From contig JAJPHG010000019.1 in the NCBI GenBank assembly GCA_021325375.1, positions 104,165-168,164 of the forward strand: a stretch of 64,000 nucleotides of DNA, given 5' to 3'. Shown in pieces: positions 18,189 to 26,968 of this stretch. The notes under the pieces were generated by a model. The model worked only from the letters and a program-made list of their open reading frames with translations, was not told where the DNA came from and did not search any database. The stretch comes from Alphaproteobacteria bacterium. Its GTDB lineage: Bacteria > Pseudomonadota > Alphaproteobacteria > Micropepsales > Micropepsaceae. Made by a program: the position numbers and the translations under genes. Every line of letters begins with the position of its first letter. The stretch's first letter is position 1.

Positions 18189-19868
18189 TCAGTGCGGCAA
18201 CAAGGGTTGCTTCTGACCGAGGTCCAGCGAGCCCAGGCCGGTGGTGAAATCGAAATCGGGCAGGGCGGTATAGAGGCCGTCCGTGCCGACCAGGATATCG
18301 TTGAAGCCGTCCACCTTCTGCGTCACGCCTGTCGGGCCTCCGGTCGAGCCGGCGGCTGGATAGCCCGCATAAAGCCTCGGCGCCGCGAAGCCGAGCACGT
18401 TGCCGTAGGAGCTCTGCAGCCGCGCCCAGGCGCCGGCGGCCAGCGGCGACGACAGGCTCGTGCCGCCGATGATTTCCGACTGGCCGTTGACGTAGACGAC
18501 CGCGCCCGTGTTGGGATCGGCGTCCATCGAGATGTCCGGAATCGCGCGGAACGTCACGGGCAGGCCGTTGTTGGTCGGAACGATGGTCGATTGCCAGTAA
18601 GGCGAATACTCGAACTGGCTGATGCCGCCGCCGCCTGCATACCAAGCGACTTCGCTGGTGTAGCCGCCATTCTTGTTGGTCAGCAAGGTCGTGCCGCCGA
18701 CGCCGATCACATAGGGCGACGTCGCCGGGTAACCTACGAACGGTGCGCCTGCCGGTACGCCGTTCGGCGTGCCGACCGAGCAGAACGATCCCGTATCGCC
18801 GGTGGAGGAGAACATCGTCTGACCCTGGGCCGCGGCCTCGAGGAACACCTGATCGTCCGCCGCCATGGAGCCGTCGAGATAGGGGAAGAACTCGCAGATC
18901 CCGAAGGAGGCGTTGCCGACCTGGGCGAGATCGTCGGTCGCCCAGCGATTGAACTCGAGCGTGGTGTCCTGATCGGTGAGCGATGTCGTGTCGTAGATGT
19001 AGAGGTTCTTCACCGTTCCGGCCATGCCGCTCGTGTACTGGGTGTCGAGATCCCATTCGTCGTCGCCGGCGGTGTCCGTGCTCGCGAGTCCAACCGGCAC
19101 GACCGTGACCGGCACCTGGGGAAGGCCCATCGCCGCCTCGAAGGTGCGCAGATCGGGCGTCACCTGGCTCACATCGCCTTCCGCCATGATCGCGATCGAG
19201 GTCTTGCTGGCTTTGGTCACATGGATCGCGTCATACGCCCGCCAGTAAGTCTGGGGATTGTAAGTGAAGCGCAGGCATCTCGGCTTCGAAACGTCGCACT
19301 CGGTGATCGGCGACGTCGCGGTCACGTTGTTGAGACCGAGCACGGATAGAACGATACCGTTCAGGGCTTGCGGAACCTGCGCCGGAGCCGTGTTGACGAA
19401 CACCTCCTTGCCCTTCTGGCTGAAGCGGGAAAGGCTCGTGTTGAAGGCCGCCTCGATCTGCGCGGCGGTGCCCGTCGCGGTGATGAAGAGCCCGTTCGGC
19501 GCGACGGAAATGTTGCCGAGCCCTGCGCCGGCGAGATAGCTCGACACGGCGCTCACCGACGAGGCGCTCGGCGCGTAGCCGGCGTTGAACTGCGCCGGCG
19601 TGATGTATTTGTTGAAATTGGGAGAGCCGGGCGTCGCCTGCTGTTGGACCAGGCTTTGCAGGGCTTGCGTGTTCTGCATCTGCAGGGCGACGGTAACGCG
19701 CAGAGGCGTTGCCGGATCGAGCGCGCCCAGCAATTTCGCCTTCACGAGCGGAATCGCTTGCGTATGGGTGTTCGTCCAAACCGGTAGAGCATTGGAAGAA
19801 AGCGTTGACGCGAGGCAGAAAGAAGCCGTCGCGGCGCCTGCCATGAGGCGCCACCTAGAGATAGCCAT
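18189..19868 (-). CDS. Sedolisin (S53) peptidase with pro-kumamolisin domain
   Basis: 559 aa. A signal peptide is followed by a pro-kumamolisin activation domain (about 40-180, with the ITPAQFNAGYAPS element). The S53 catalytic domain has the Glu and Asp of the triad in DDEWDLDTQ and the serine in GGTSLSSPLAAG; a candidate oxyanion Asp lies in SSTGDTGS. These are secreted acid-active endopeptidases. It would supply peptides to the neighbouring transport and catabolic genes. It is convergent with the serine hydrolase operon. Confidence 0.92.
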   Translation of the reverse strand: MAISRWRLMAGAATASFCLASTLSSNALPVWTNTHTQAIPLVKAKLLGALDPATPLRVTVALQMQNTQALQSLVQQQATPGSPNFNKYITPAQFNAGYAPSASSVSAVSSYLAGAGLGNISVAPNGLFITATGTAAQIEAAFNTSLSRFSQKGKEVFVNTAPAQVPQALNGIVLSVLGLNNVTATSPITECDVSKPRCLRFTYNPQTYWRAYDAIHVTKASKTSIAIMAEGDVSQVTPDLRTFEAAMGLPQVPVTVVPVGLASTDTAGDDEWDLDTQYTSGMAGTVKNLYIYDTTSLTDQDTTLEFNRWATDDLAQVGNASFGICEFFPYLDGSMAADDQVFLEAAAQGQTMFSSTGDTGSFCSVGTPNGVPAGAPFVGYPATSPYVIGVGGTTLLTNKNGGYTSEVAWYAGGGGISQFEYSPYWQSTIVPTNNGLPVTFRAIPDISMDADPNTGAVVYVNGQSEIIGGTSLSSPLAAGAWARLQSSYGNVLGFAAPRLYAGYPAAGSTGGPTGVTQKVDGFNDILVGTDGLYTALPDFDFTTGLGSLDLGQKQPLLPH

Positions 19869-20072
19869 GGTGCTTGAACCCTCTCAATTCCCGCAGACAA
19901 CGATGTCAGCAGCGGATGGTTCCCGGCTAAGTCATTTTTTGAGACGGATGGCGGTTGCGGGGGCTTGCCGCGGGCGAATGCATTCTCCACCCACTACAGT
20001 GGGAAAATGCCGTGACGAAGAGCCGAAAGTTTGAAATAATCGCGACGCGTGAACGGGTTTTGAGACGCCGCA

Positions 20073-21350
20073 ATGATGCGAGCCACTCATCTCGCCAGGA
20101 ATTCGGCGCTGCAGTCCGGCGCGACTCAGTCCCTTTTTGCGCCGGCCCTTTTTGCGCCGGCGCGACGCGCCTTCGGTTCGAAAACGCCGGGCGACGCACG
20201 CGCGAGCGACTACGATTTCGCAAAGATCGCGGTGAACGGCCTCCCATTGCAACGCCGGCTCGCCGTTGGCGATGCACACGATCCGGCGGAAGCCGAAGCG
20301 GATCGCGTCGCCGAGCGCGTGATGCGGATGCAGGACACCGCAGCGCCGATTTCGGTGGCCGGGGGCGGGACCGTGCAGCGAAAATGCGCGAGCTGCGAGG
20401 AAGAGGCCGGAAATATCCAACGCAAGGCGGAGGGCGGCTCTCACGCCGGCGAGGCGCCTCCCATCGTTCATGACGTGCTGTCCTCGTCGGGCCAGCCGCT
20501 CGAGCCGGCGACGCGGGCCTTCATGGAACCTCGGTTCGGCCATGATTTCTCGAATATCCGCGTGCATGCCGGCGAGAAGGCGGCGCGATCGGCGCGGGCC
20601 GTGAATGCGCGCGCCTATACGGTGGGGCGCGATGTCGTGTTCGGGCACGGGCAATACGCGCCGTCCACTTCCGCCGGAGCGCAGCTTCTGGCGCATGAAC
20701 TGGCCCATAGCGTTCAACAGGGCGGTGCGGGCTCACGAAGCACGGTGCGGCGCGATACTTTCGACGGCGGTGCCGGAACAACTGCCAAAGACAAGGATCG
20801 GCCGCTGATCGGCTATGCGGGGCCGATGCCCTTCACCGCCAATCCCGGCGGAACGATCGTCCCGAATACCGCGAGCGTCGCCCAGAATTGCGCGGGCGAT
20901 TCCACCAGCATCAACAAATACATCAATTGGCCCAATCTCGGCATCGAAATTCCCGGCGTCCAAATGCCCGCCGATTGGGCCAAGGCCAACGCCTTCGTCC
21001 CCACCGGCTGCACGCGCGTCAATTGCTCCGGAGTCGACGTCAACAACACGCGCTGCAAGAAGGGTGAGCTGGATTCGATCGTGTTTTTATACCAGTGGCC
21101 CGAGACGTTCACGAACCGGGGGACAGGCCAGAAAGTCGCCGGGACCCAAAGCGATTTTCATATGATGGGCCGCGATGCCGGTACTTTGCCGAGCGGCTGG
21201 CACTCCAAGATGGACCGCCGCGAAAAGGTCGTGGACATCCGCGATCCGTTGCAGAGTCTCCACGACGCTTATCCCCACACGTTGAAGCCGGATCGCGTCG
21301 TCTCGAAGCTTTGTTTCTGCTGCGATCAGAAGCAGATGGCCATTATATGA
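20073..21350 (+). CDS. eCIS-core (DUF4157) protein with uncharacterised C-terminal domain
   Basis: 425 aa. Residues 62-84 (AVGDAHDPAEAEADRVAERV) and the QRKCASCEEE motif at 102-111 are hallmarks of DUF4157 proteins. The eCIS-core domain spans about 131-214 and ends in the zinc-protease-like HELAH at 208-212. The remaining 210 residues are Cys-rich and contain SDFHMMGRDAGTLPSGWHSK, of unknown function, possibly an effector or toxin module. DUF4157 domains are often linked to extracellular contractile injection systems as cargo or release factors. No eCIS structural genes are in the window. The stop overlaps the next ATG (ATGA), so the next ORF is coupled. Confidence 0.85.
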   Translation: MMRATHLARNSALQSGATQSLFAPALFAPARRAFGSKTPGDARASDYDFAKIAVNGLPLQRRLAVGDAHDPAEAEADRVAERVMRMQDTAAPISVAGGGTVQRKCASCEEEAGNIQRKAEGGSHAGEAPPIVHDVLSSSGQPLEPATRAFMEPRFGHDFSNIRVHAGEKAARSARAVNARAYTVGRDVVFGHGQYAPSTSAGAQLLAHELAHSVQQGGAGSRSTVRRDTFDGGAGTTAKDKDRPLIGYAGPMPFTANPGGTIVPNTASVAQNCAGDSTSINKYINWPNLGIEIPGVQMPADWAKANAFVPTGCTRVNCSGVDVNNTRCKKGELDSIVFLYQWPETFTNRGTGQKVAGTQSDFHMMGRDAGTLPSGWHSKMDRREKVVDIRDPLQSLHDAYPHTLKPDRVVSKLCFCCDQKQMAII

Positions 21351-21676
21351 ATCCGCTGCCGACGGAACTGAATACAATTCAAGGGATGTCGGAGTTTCTC
21401 GCGACGCGTATCGGTGGCGCGGCGCATTGCGACGAAATCGCGGCGCTCATGGCGCCGCTGGCGACGGATTCGCGTTGGGTTTATTTGGGAGGGAGCGGCG
21501 CACGCCAGCGGATATACCGCGTTTCGCCGGAAATGTGCGTCGTTTTTCAATTCGGTCACGACGACGTATTGGTGGCCTATGGCGTTTTCCCGAGCTCCGA
21601 GTTGGAGGCGCCGTCCATCGGACGGGGCTTGATACTCGTCTCTCCAACTTCGCCGGGATCGGAAACGACGTCGTGA
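21347..21676 (+). CDS. Small unknown protein coupled to the eCIS-core gene (possible immunity protein)
   Basis: 109 aa, ATG at 21347 overlapping the TGA of the DUF4157 gene by four bases. The protein starts MNPLPTELNTIQGMSEFLAT and contains YLGGSGARQRIYRVSPEMCV; no signal peptide, membrane segment or known domain was recognised. Tight coupling to a putative effector, small size and lack of export signal are what one would expect of an immunity protein or chaperone, but this is inference from position only. Confidence 0.65.
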   Translation: MNPLPTELNTIQGMSEFLATRIGGAAHCDEIAALMAPLATDSRWVYLGGSGARQRIYRVSPEMCVVFQFGHDDVLVAYGVFPSSELEAPSIGRGLILVSPTSPGSETTS

Positions 21677-21869
21677 CTTGAGCGCGCGCGCGGCGGAACC
21701 CGGCAAGTTGATTCAGCGGGGTCCCAACAAGGCCTAGCCGGCTCGCAGAATCCGACCCGATCGGCCGCCCTGATTCCCACGGTCAAGTTTTTGATGCGCG
21801 ATGTCATGTCCATCGGGCGCATCGGCCTTATCTATAGCTGGGTACGACTGCCATGGCGGGGCTGAACAC

Positions 21870-22622
21870 ATGACGACGCTATCGATTTCCCTCATACAAG
21901 CGGGAAGCCCGCCATGGGTCCATGCCGCCGTCGTATCGCTGCTGGTTCTGCACATAGGCGGTGGAAGCATCGCGATGCTTTCCGGCGTTGCGGCATTGTC
22001 GGTTCGCAAAGGCGAGCGTCTGCATCGCGTGTTCGGAACGGTGTTCTTCGTCTCCATGCTGACCATGGCCGCCATGGCCACCTTCCTGTCCGTCTGGATC
22101 GGGCAATGGAACAACGTGATCGCGGGCGTCTTCGCGTTCTACCTGGTGGCCACGGCCTGGGCGACCGTGCGGCGAAAGGAGGGCACCGTCGGCAAATTCG
22201 AAATGGGAGCGATGATCGCCGCCTTCGCCGGTGCCGCCGGCATCCTGATATTGGGGTTGCAGGCGCTTGCCGATCCCAAATCCATCCCGGGCGGAGCGCC
22301 GGTGCAGGCCTATTTCGTTCTGGCGGGGATGATCGGCTTTGCCGCCGCCATGGACCTTAGGGTCGTCCGGCGCGGCGGGGTTTCCGGCGCGCAACGCATC
22401 ACCCGGCATCTGTGGCGCATGTGCCTGGCGTTCTTGTTCGCCTGGGGCTCCTTCTACGGCCAGGTGATCGTCCGCAAGGGCTACATCCCGGCCTTCCTGC
22501 ACCACTCGCCGCTGCTGTACATCCCGATCCTGGTGCCGCTCCTTGTCCTCGTCTTCTGGGTGGTCCGCGTGCGCTTCACCAATTGGTCCAAGAGCAACCT
22601 AGTACCGCTGCCCATCCCCTGA
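21870..22622 (+). CDS. DUF2306-like integral membrane protein
   Basis: 250 aa with about seven hydrophobic segments. HIGGGSIAMLSGVAALSVRKG and RLHRVFGTVFFVSM resemble the conserved start of the DUF2306 family, where His/Arg motifs are kept between helices 1 and 2. Function is unknown. ATG 21870 has GGCGGGG upstream and is preferred to the in-frame start at 21801. It stands alone between the eCIS-core pair and the exporter operon. Confidence 0.75.
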   Translation: MTTLSISLIQAGSPPWVHAAVVSLLVLHIGGGSIAMLSGVAALSVRKGERLHRVFGTVFFVSMLTMAAMATFLSVWIGQWNNVIAGVFAFYLVATAWATVRRKEGTVGKFEMGAMIAAFAGAAGILILGLQALADPKSIPGGAPVQAYFVLAGMIGFAAAMDLRVVRRGGVSGAQRITRHLWRMCLAFLFAWGSFYGQVIVRKGYIPAFLHHSPLLYIPILVPLLVLVFWVVRVRFTNWSKSNLVPLPIP

Positions 22623-22724
22623 CGCGCACGGTTCATCCCTCCGGGCGCACGTTTCGTCACTCGATGCTCCGTTTCGGCGTTCGGTCTCGGCAGGTTCAGG
22701 CTGCAGCGATGGGCGGGCCCGGTT

Positions 22725-23939
22725 TTGGACCAGAGGATCGACAGACGGGACGCGCTCGAAGCCTTGCGGCGCCGTCCGGAGGCCGACGAACCCCGCCGCC
22801 GATGGCCTTTCCTTCTGGCCGCGGCCGTATTCCTTCCGGTCCTGGCAGCTTCCGCGGCATGGTGGCTTTTCCGGCCGCAAGCCACCCTGGTCCATGCCGC
22901 AACGGTGACGTCGCAGGGCGGGCAAGGCGGCGGGGCCGTGCTCAACGCGTCCGGCTATGTCGTAGCGCAGCTTCAGGCCACCGTGGCGGCCCAAACCACG
23001 GGGATGATCACGGACGTCCTCGTCCAGGAAGGGGCACATGTGGCGCAGGGACAGGTCCTGGCCCGGCTGGACGACAGCGCGGCGCAAGCGCAGGTAGCAG
23101 CTGCGAAAAGCCAACTCGCCGCCGATGAGGCGCTGGTGCCGCAATACACGGCCCAGCTGGAGCGGGATCGTCTGATGCTGGCGCGCACGCGCACGCTGGC
23201 GCAGCAGGGCGCCGCGAACCAATCCACGCTCGAAGCTGCCACCGCCGCCGCCCAGACGGACGAAGCGCTTCTTGCCCATGCCAGGGCGCAGGCCGACGTC
23301 GACCGCAATAACGTGACGCTTGCCATGACGGCCCTGTCCTACATGGTGATCCGCGCGCCCTTTGCGGGAGTCGTCACCGAGCGTTACGCGCATCCCGGCG
23401 AGATGATCTCGCCGCAAGCGGTGGGCGGTTTCACTCAGACCGGAATCTGCACCATCGTCGACATGGCGTCGCTCGAGGTCGATGTCGACGTGAACGAAAC
23501 GCTGATCACCCGGCTTCACACAGGCCAACGCGCGACGGTCGTGCTCGACAGCTATCCCGACTGGCGCATCGCGGCGCATGTGATCACGATCGTGCCGACG
23601 GCCAACCAGCAAAAGGCGACCATCAAGGTGCGCCTCGGCTTCGACAAGCCCGACCCGCGCATCCTGCCCCAGGTCGGCGCCCAGGTCTGGTTCGAGGGCG
23701 CCTCCAACGGCGCGGCGGCACCGGCCGCGATCACCATACCGGCGTCGGCGGTGCAGCACGAAGGCGGCCGGCTTTTCGTCTATCGATTGGACGACGGCGT
23801 GGTCCACATCGTCGACGTTCGTACGGCACCGGCGGGACGGGGCGAGGTGCGCGTCCTGTCGGGACTGAAGGATGGGGACCGCATAGCGATCTCGGCCGAA
23901 GGTTTGCTTACAGAGGGCAGAAAGGTGCGCGAGCAATGA
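22725..23939 (+). CDS. Periplasmic adaptor (HlyD/MacA-like) of an ABC efflux system
   Basis: 404 aa. A single N-terminal membrane anchor (about 28-48) is followed by a biotinyl-lipoyl-like hairpin (VAAQTTGMITDVLVQEGAHV), a coiled-coil arm (about 120-205) and beta-barrel segments (IRAPFAGVVTERYAHPGEMI). This is the layout of membrane fusion proteins that link an inner-membrane pump to an outer-membrane channel. The likely start is TTG at 22725, preceded by GGGCGGG; no ATG is available upstream of the anchor in this frame. The stop overlaps the ATP-binding gene (ATGA). No TolC-like channel is in the window. Confidence 0.88.
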   Translation: MDQRIDRRDALEALRRRPEADEPRRRWPFLLAAAVFLPVLAASAAWWLFRPQATLVHAATVTSQGGQGGGAVLNASGYVVAQLQATVAAQTTGMITDVLVQEGAHVAQGQVLARLDDSAAQAQVAAAKSQLAADEALVPQYTAQLERDRLMLARTRTLAQQGAANQSTLEAATAAAQTDEALLAHARAQADVDRNNVTLAMTALSYMVIRAPFAGVVTERYAHPGEMISPQAVGGFTQTGICTIVDMASLEVDVDVNETLITRLHTGQRATVVLDSYPDWRIAAHVITIVPTANQQKATIKVRLGFDKPDPRILPQVGAQVWFEGASNGAAAPAAITIPASAVQHEGGRLFVYRLDDGVVHIVDVRTAPAGRGEVRVLSGLKDGDRIAISAEGLLTEGRKVREQ

Positions 23940-24643
23940 CCGTATCGGGGCAAATGCAGGAACCGCTCATCCGGCTGTCCGGCGTCACGAAATACTACAA
24001 GCGCGGCGCCGAGAAGGTGGAGGTGCTGGAAAACCTCGACCTCGACGTGCCGAAAGGCGACTTCCTCGCGCTGATGGCGCCGTCCGGCAAAGGCAAGTCC
24101 ACGCTGCTCAGCCTGATCGGCGGCATCGACCGTCCCAGCGCCGGCGAGGTGACCGTCGACGGCAAGTCGCTGAAGAAGATGCGCGACAGCGCGCTCGCCG
24201 CCTGGCGTTCGCGCAATATCGGGTTCGTCTTCCAGCTCTATCACCTGATGCCGGCCCTGACGGCGGCGCAGAACGTCGAGCTGCCGCTGCTGCTCATGAA
24301 GATGAGCGCGGCGGAACGGCGCAAGCGCACGCTGGCGGCGCTTGCCGTCACCGACATGGACGACCGCGCCAATTTCAGGCCGGCGGAGCTTTCGGGCGGC
24401 CAGCAGCAGCGCGTCGCCATCGCCCGCGCCATCGTGACCGATCCGCCGATCCTGGTGTGCGACGAGCCGACCGGCGACCTCGACCGCAAGACCGGCGACG
24501 AGATCCTGCGCCTCCTGCAGACCCTCAATACCGAGCACGGCAAGACGATCCTGATGGTGACGCACGATCCGCACGCGGCAGCGCGCGCCGGGCGCACGCT
24601 GTTCCTGGCGAACCGCAAGCTGGCCGAAGAGCCGGAGGCCTAG
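23936..24643 (+). CDS. ABC transporter ATP-binding subunit (MacB/LolD type)
   Basis: 235 aa with a complete nucleotide-binding domain: Walker A APSGKGKST (the usual first Gly is Ala and the middle Ser is Lys), Q-loop near FVFQLYHLMP, signature LSGGQQQR, Walker B ILVCDEPTGDLD and H-loop VTHD. It powers the two FtsX-type permeases downstream. It is translationally coupled to the adaptor gene and separated by two bases from the first permease. Confidence 0.92.
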   Translation: MTVSGQMQEPLIRLSGVTKYYKRGAEKVEVLENLDLDVPKGDFLALMAPSGKGKSTLLSLIGGIDRPSAGEVTVDGKSLKKMRDSALAAWRSRNIGFVFQLYHLMPALTAAQNVELPLLLMKMSAAERRKRTLAALAVTDMDDRANFRPAELSGGQQQRVAIARAIVTDPPILVCDEPTGDLDRKTGDEILRLLQTLNTEHGKTILMVTHDPHAAARAGRTLFLANRKLAEEPEA

Positions 24644-24645
24644 AG

Positions 24646-25800
24646 GTGACGGACAATTCGCTGACCTTCACCGTCTTCCGCCGGCACAAGATGCGCACCC
24701 TGTTCACGGTGCTGTCGGTGGCGGTGGCGTTCGCGATCTTCCTGGTCCTGGCGACGCTCTATAACGGCTTCGCGGGCCTGGTGAACTACGGCCGTGCACA
24801 GCGGCTGGACGTGTGGATCGACGGCTTCGGCAATCTGCCGGTGAGCTATGCCGCGAAGATCGCGTCGCTGCATGGCGTCAAGGCCGTGGCGTACCAGACG
24901 AGCCTTTTCGGCTATTTCCGCGATCCCAAGAACAGCGTCGCCGTCGCCGGTGTTCCCTTCGAGCAATACCTGACGGTGTTTCCGGAGCTGTCGGTGACCG
25001 GCGCCGAACGGCAGGCGATGCTGCGGGACCGGCAATGCGCCATCGCCGGGGCGCCCTTGGCGGACAAGATGGGATGGAAGACCGGCGACACGATCCCGGT
25101 CTCGGGCGGACCGGCGCAGAAGAACGGCAGTACGACCTGGTATTTCCATCTCTGCGGCATCTTCAAGAGCACGCTCCCCGACACCCTGATGCAGACCCTG
25201 GTGGCGCACTACGCGTATCTGAACGAGGGCAATGCGGACGCAAGCGCGCGCGACCATGCCGATCAGATATTCCTGACGACCGAAGATGCGCGCGACGTCC
25301 CCGTGGTGGCGCGCAGGATCGAAAGCACATTCGCCAACGCGCAGCCGGCGGCGATCGCGCTGCCGGATGCGCTGCTCTATCTGAGCGTCGTGAAGTCGTT
25401 CGGCGACGTTGGCCTGATCATCACCGCCATCGGAGCCGCCGTGTTCCTTTCGATGCTGCTCGTCACCGGCAACGCGATGTCGAATTCGGTGCGCGAGCGG
25501 CTGAACGAATTCGCCGTGATGCGCGCCCTGGGTTTCGGCCGTCGGCGCGTCGTGCGGCTGGTGCTGCGGGAATCGGGGTGGATCGTAGGCGTGGGGGCGG
25601 CGCTGGGTCTGCTGCTCGGCTGGAGGCTGTGCCTGATGATGGCGCCTGTCGTCAGCGACACGCTGCCCTATTTCGCCGTGACCTGGCAGGCGGTGGCGGC
25701 TGGCGTCCTGCTGGCCGCGCTCTTCTCCATCCTGACGAGCATCCTTCCGGCACGGCGCGTCACCGCGCTGGAAGTCGCCGACACGTTGCGGAGGATCTGA
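24646..25800 (+). CDS. ABC transporter permease, FtsX/MacB type (first)
   Basis: 384 aa, GTG start at 24646 with GGAGG upstream. One membrane helix near 18-40, a large periplasmic domain, then three helices in the last 130 residues (IITAIGAAVFLSMLLVTGNA, GWIVGVGAALGLLLGW, AVAAGVLLAALFSILTSI), the standard MacB/FtsX topology. NSVRERLNEFAVMRALGFGR is the conserved coupling segment. These permeases act by mechanotransmission with the adaptor rather than as channels. It pairs with the equally long next gene. Confidence 0.9.
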   Translation: MTDNSLTFTVFRRHKMRTLFTVLSVAVAFAIFLVLATLYNGFAGLVNYGRAQRLDVWIDGFGNLPVSYAAKIASLHGVKAVAYQTSLFGYFRDPKNSVAVAGVPFEQYLTVFPELSVTGAERQAMLRDRQCAIAGAPLADKMGWKTGDTIPVSGGPAQKNGSTTWYFHLCGIFKSTLPDTLMQTLVAHYAYLNEGNADASARDHADQIFLTTEDARDVPVVARRIESTFANAQPAAIALPDALLYLSVVKSFGDVGLIITAIGAAVFLSMLLVTGNAMSNSVRERLNEFAVMRALGFGRRRVVRLVLRESGWIVGVGAALGLLLGWRLCLMMAPVVSDTLPYFAVTWQAVAAGVLLAALFSILTSILPARRVTALEVADTLRRI

Positions 25801-25802
25801 CC

Positions 25803-26966
25803 TTGGCCGTGATGCATGAGATCTCGTCGCTCTGCCGATGGAACATCCGCGGTCTTCGCAGCCGTCTGCGCAACGCCGCCGTCGTCCTCATCGGATTTTT
25901 CCTGGTCGTTCTGGTGTTCGTCGCCGTGCTGTCGGTGCGCGACGGGATCCTGCAGAGCGAAACCAGGCCCGGCACCGATCAATTGGCCATCGTCACCAGT
26001 CAGCACGGCACGATGGATGCGGGCGCGCTCGACACGGTGAACCAGGCGCCGGGCGTCGCCCGCGTGGACGCCAAGCCGCAGGCCGCGGCCACGGATTCCG
26101 GTCCCCTCCTGATCCGCAACTGGCGGCCGGACATGCTGGGCCTCGCCATCATCCTCGCGATCGATCCGGGCAAGGCGGGCGTGATGCCCAACTTCCATGT
26201 CGTCGAGGGACGGCTGATGCGTCCCGGCTTCAACGAGATGATGATGGGCGAGGGCGCCAAGCGGATCTATCCGGAATATGCCGCCGGGCGGACGGTCCAG
26301 TGGCAGCGCCGCGAATGGAAGGTCGTCGGCGTCTATTCCACCGGCAGCCTCACGCGCGATTCCCAGTTCCTGGTCGATCTGCACCAGTTCCAGGGTGCTG
26401 CGAAGTCGGGCGACAAGTTCTCCGAGATCTATGTCCGGCTGGTGTCGCCTTCGGCGTTCGCCGGATTCAAGAAATACATGGAAGGACAGCCGAGCCTGGC
26501 AGCGAGCGTCAAGACGATGGCCCAGGAGGACGAGGAGGTCGGCAAGCGGTTCCGGGAAATCCTGGCGATGGCGGCCGGCATGATCACGATCCTGATGGCG
26601 GCGGGGGCGACCTTCGCGGCGCTCAACGTCATGTATGCCAATGTCGCCAGACGCAGCGGCGAGCTTGCGGTGCTGCGCGCGGTGGGCTTCTCACGCGTGC
26701 CCGTGCTGGTCGCCATGCTGTCGGAGGCCGTGATCCTGGCGCTGGCGGGCGGCGTCGCCGGGGTCGTCCTGGCCGCGCTGGCGTTGGACGGCCTGGAGGC
26801 GAAGACGCTCATGGGCGGCTGGCTGGTGTCGTTCCGCCTCGCGGTCACGCCTTCGGCGATCGCGATGGCGTTGGCGCTCACGCTCGGCATGGGATTTGCG
26901 GGCGGCCTGTTCCCGGCGATCCGTGCCGCGCGTCGGCCTATCGCGATCGCCTTGCGGGAAGAATAG
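25803..26966 (+). CDS. ABC transporter permease, FtsX/MacB type (second)
   Basis: About 387 aa from TTG 25803, chosen because GGAGG lies eight bases upstream; ATG at 25812 (MHEISSL) is the alternative and gives 384 aa. Topology matches the previous permease: one N-terminal helix (VVLIGFFLVVLVFVAVLSV), a periplasmic domain and three C-terminal helices with NVARRSGELAVLRAVGFSRV between. It probably forms a heterodimer with the first permease. It is the last gene of the four-gene exporter operon and convergent with the DUF885 gene two bases away. Cargo is unknown; macrolide, peptide or lipid efflux are all possible. Confidence 0.9.
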   Translation: MAVMHEISSLCRWNIRGLRSRLRNAAVVLIGFFLVVLVFVAVLSVRDGILQSETRPGTDQLAIVTSQHGTMDAGALDTVNQAPGVARVDAKPQAAATDSGPLLIRNWRPDMLGLAIILAIDPGKAGVMPNFHVVEGRLMRPGFNEMMMGEGAKRIYPEYAAGRTVQWQRREWKVVGVYSTGSLTRDSQFLVDLHQFQGAAKSGDKFSEIYVRLVSPSAFAGFKKYMEGQPSLAASVKTMAQEDEEVGKRFREILAMAAGMITILMAAGATFAALNVMYANVARRSGELAVLRAVGFSRVPVLVAMLSEAVILALAGGVAGVVLAALALDGLEAKTLMGGWLVSFRLAVTPSAIAMALALTLGMGFAGGLFPAIRAARRPIAIALREE

Positions 26967-26968
26967 CG

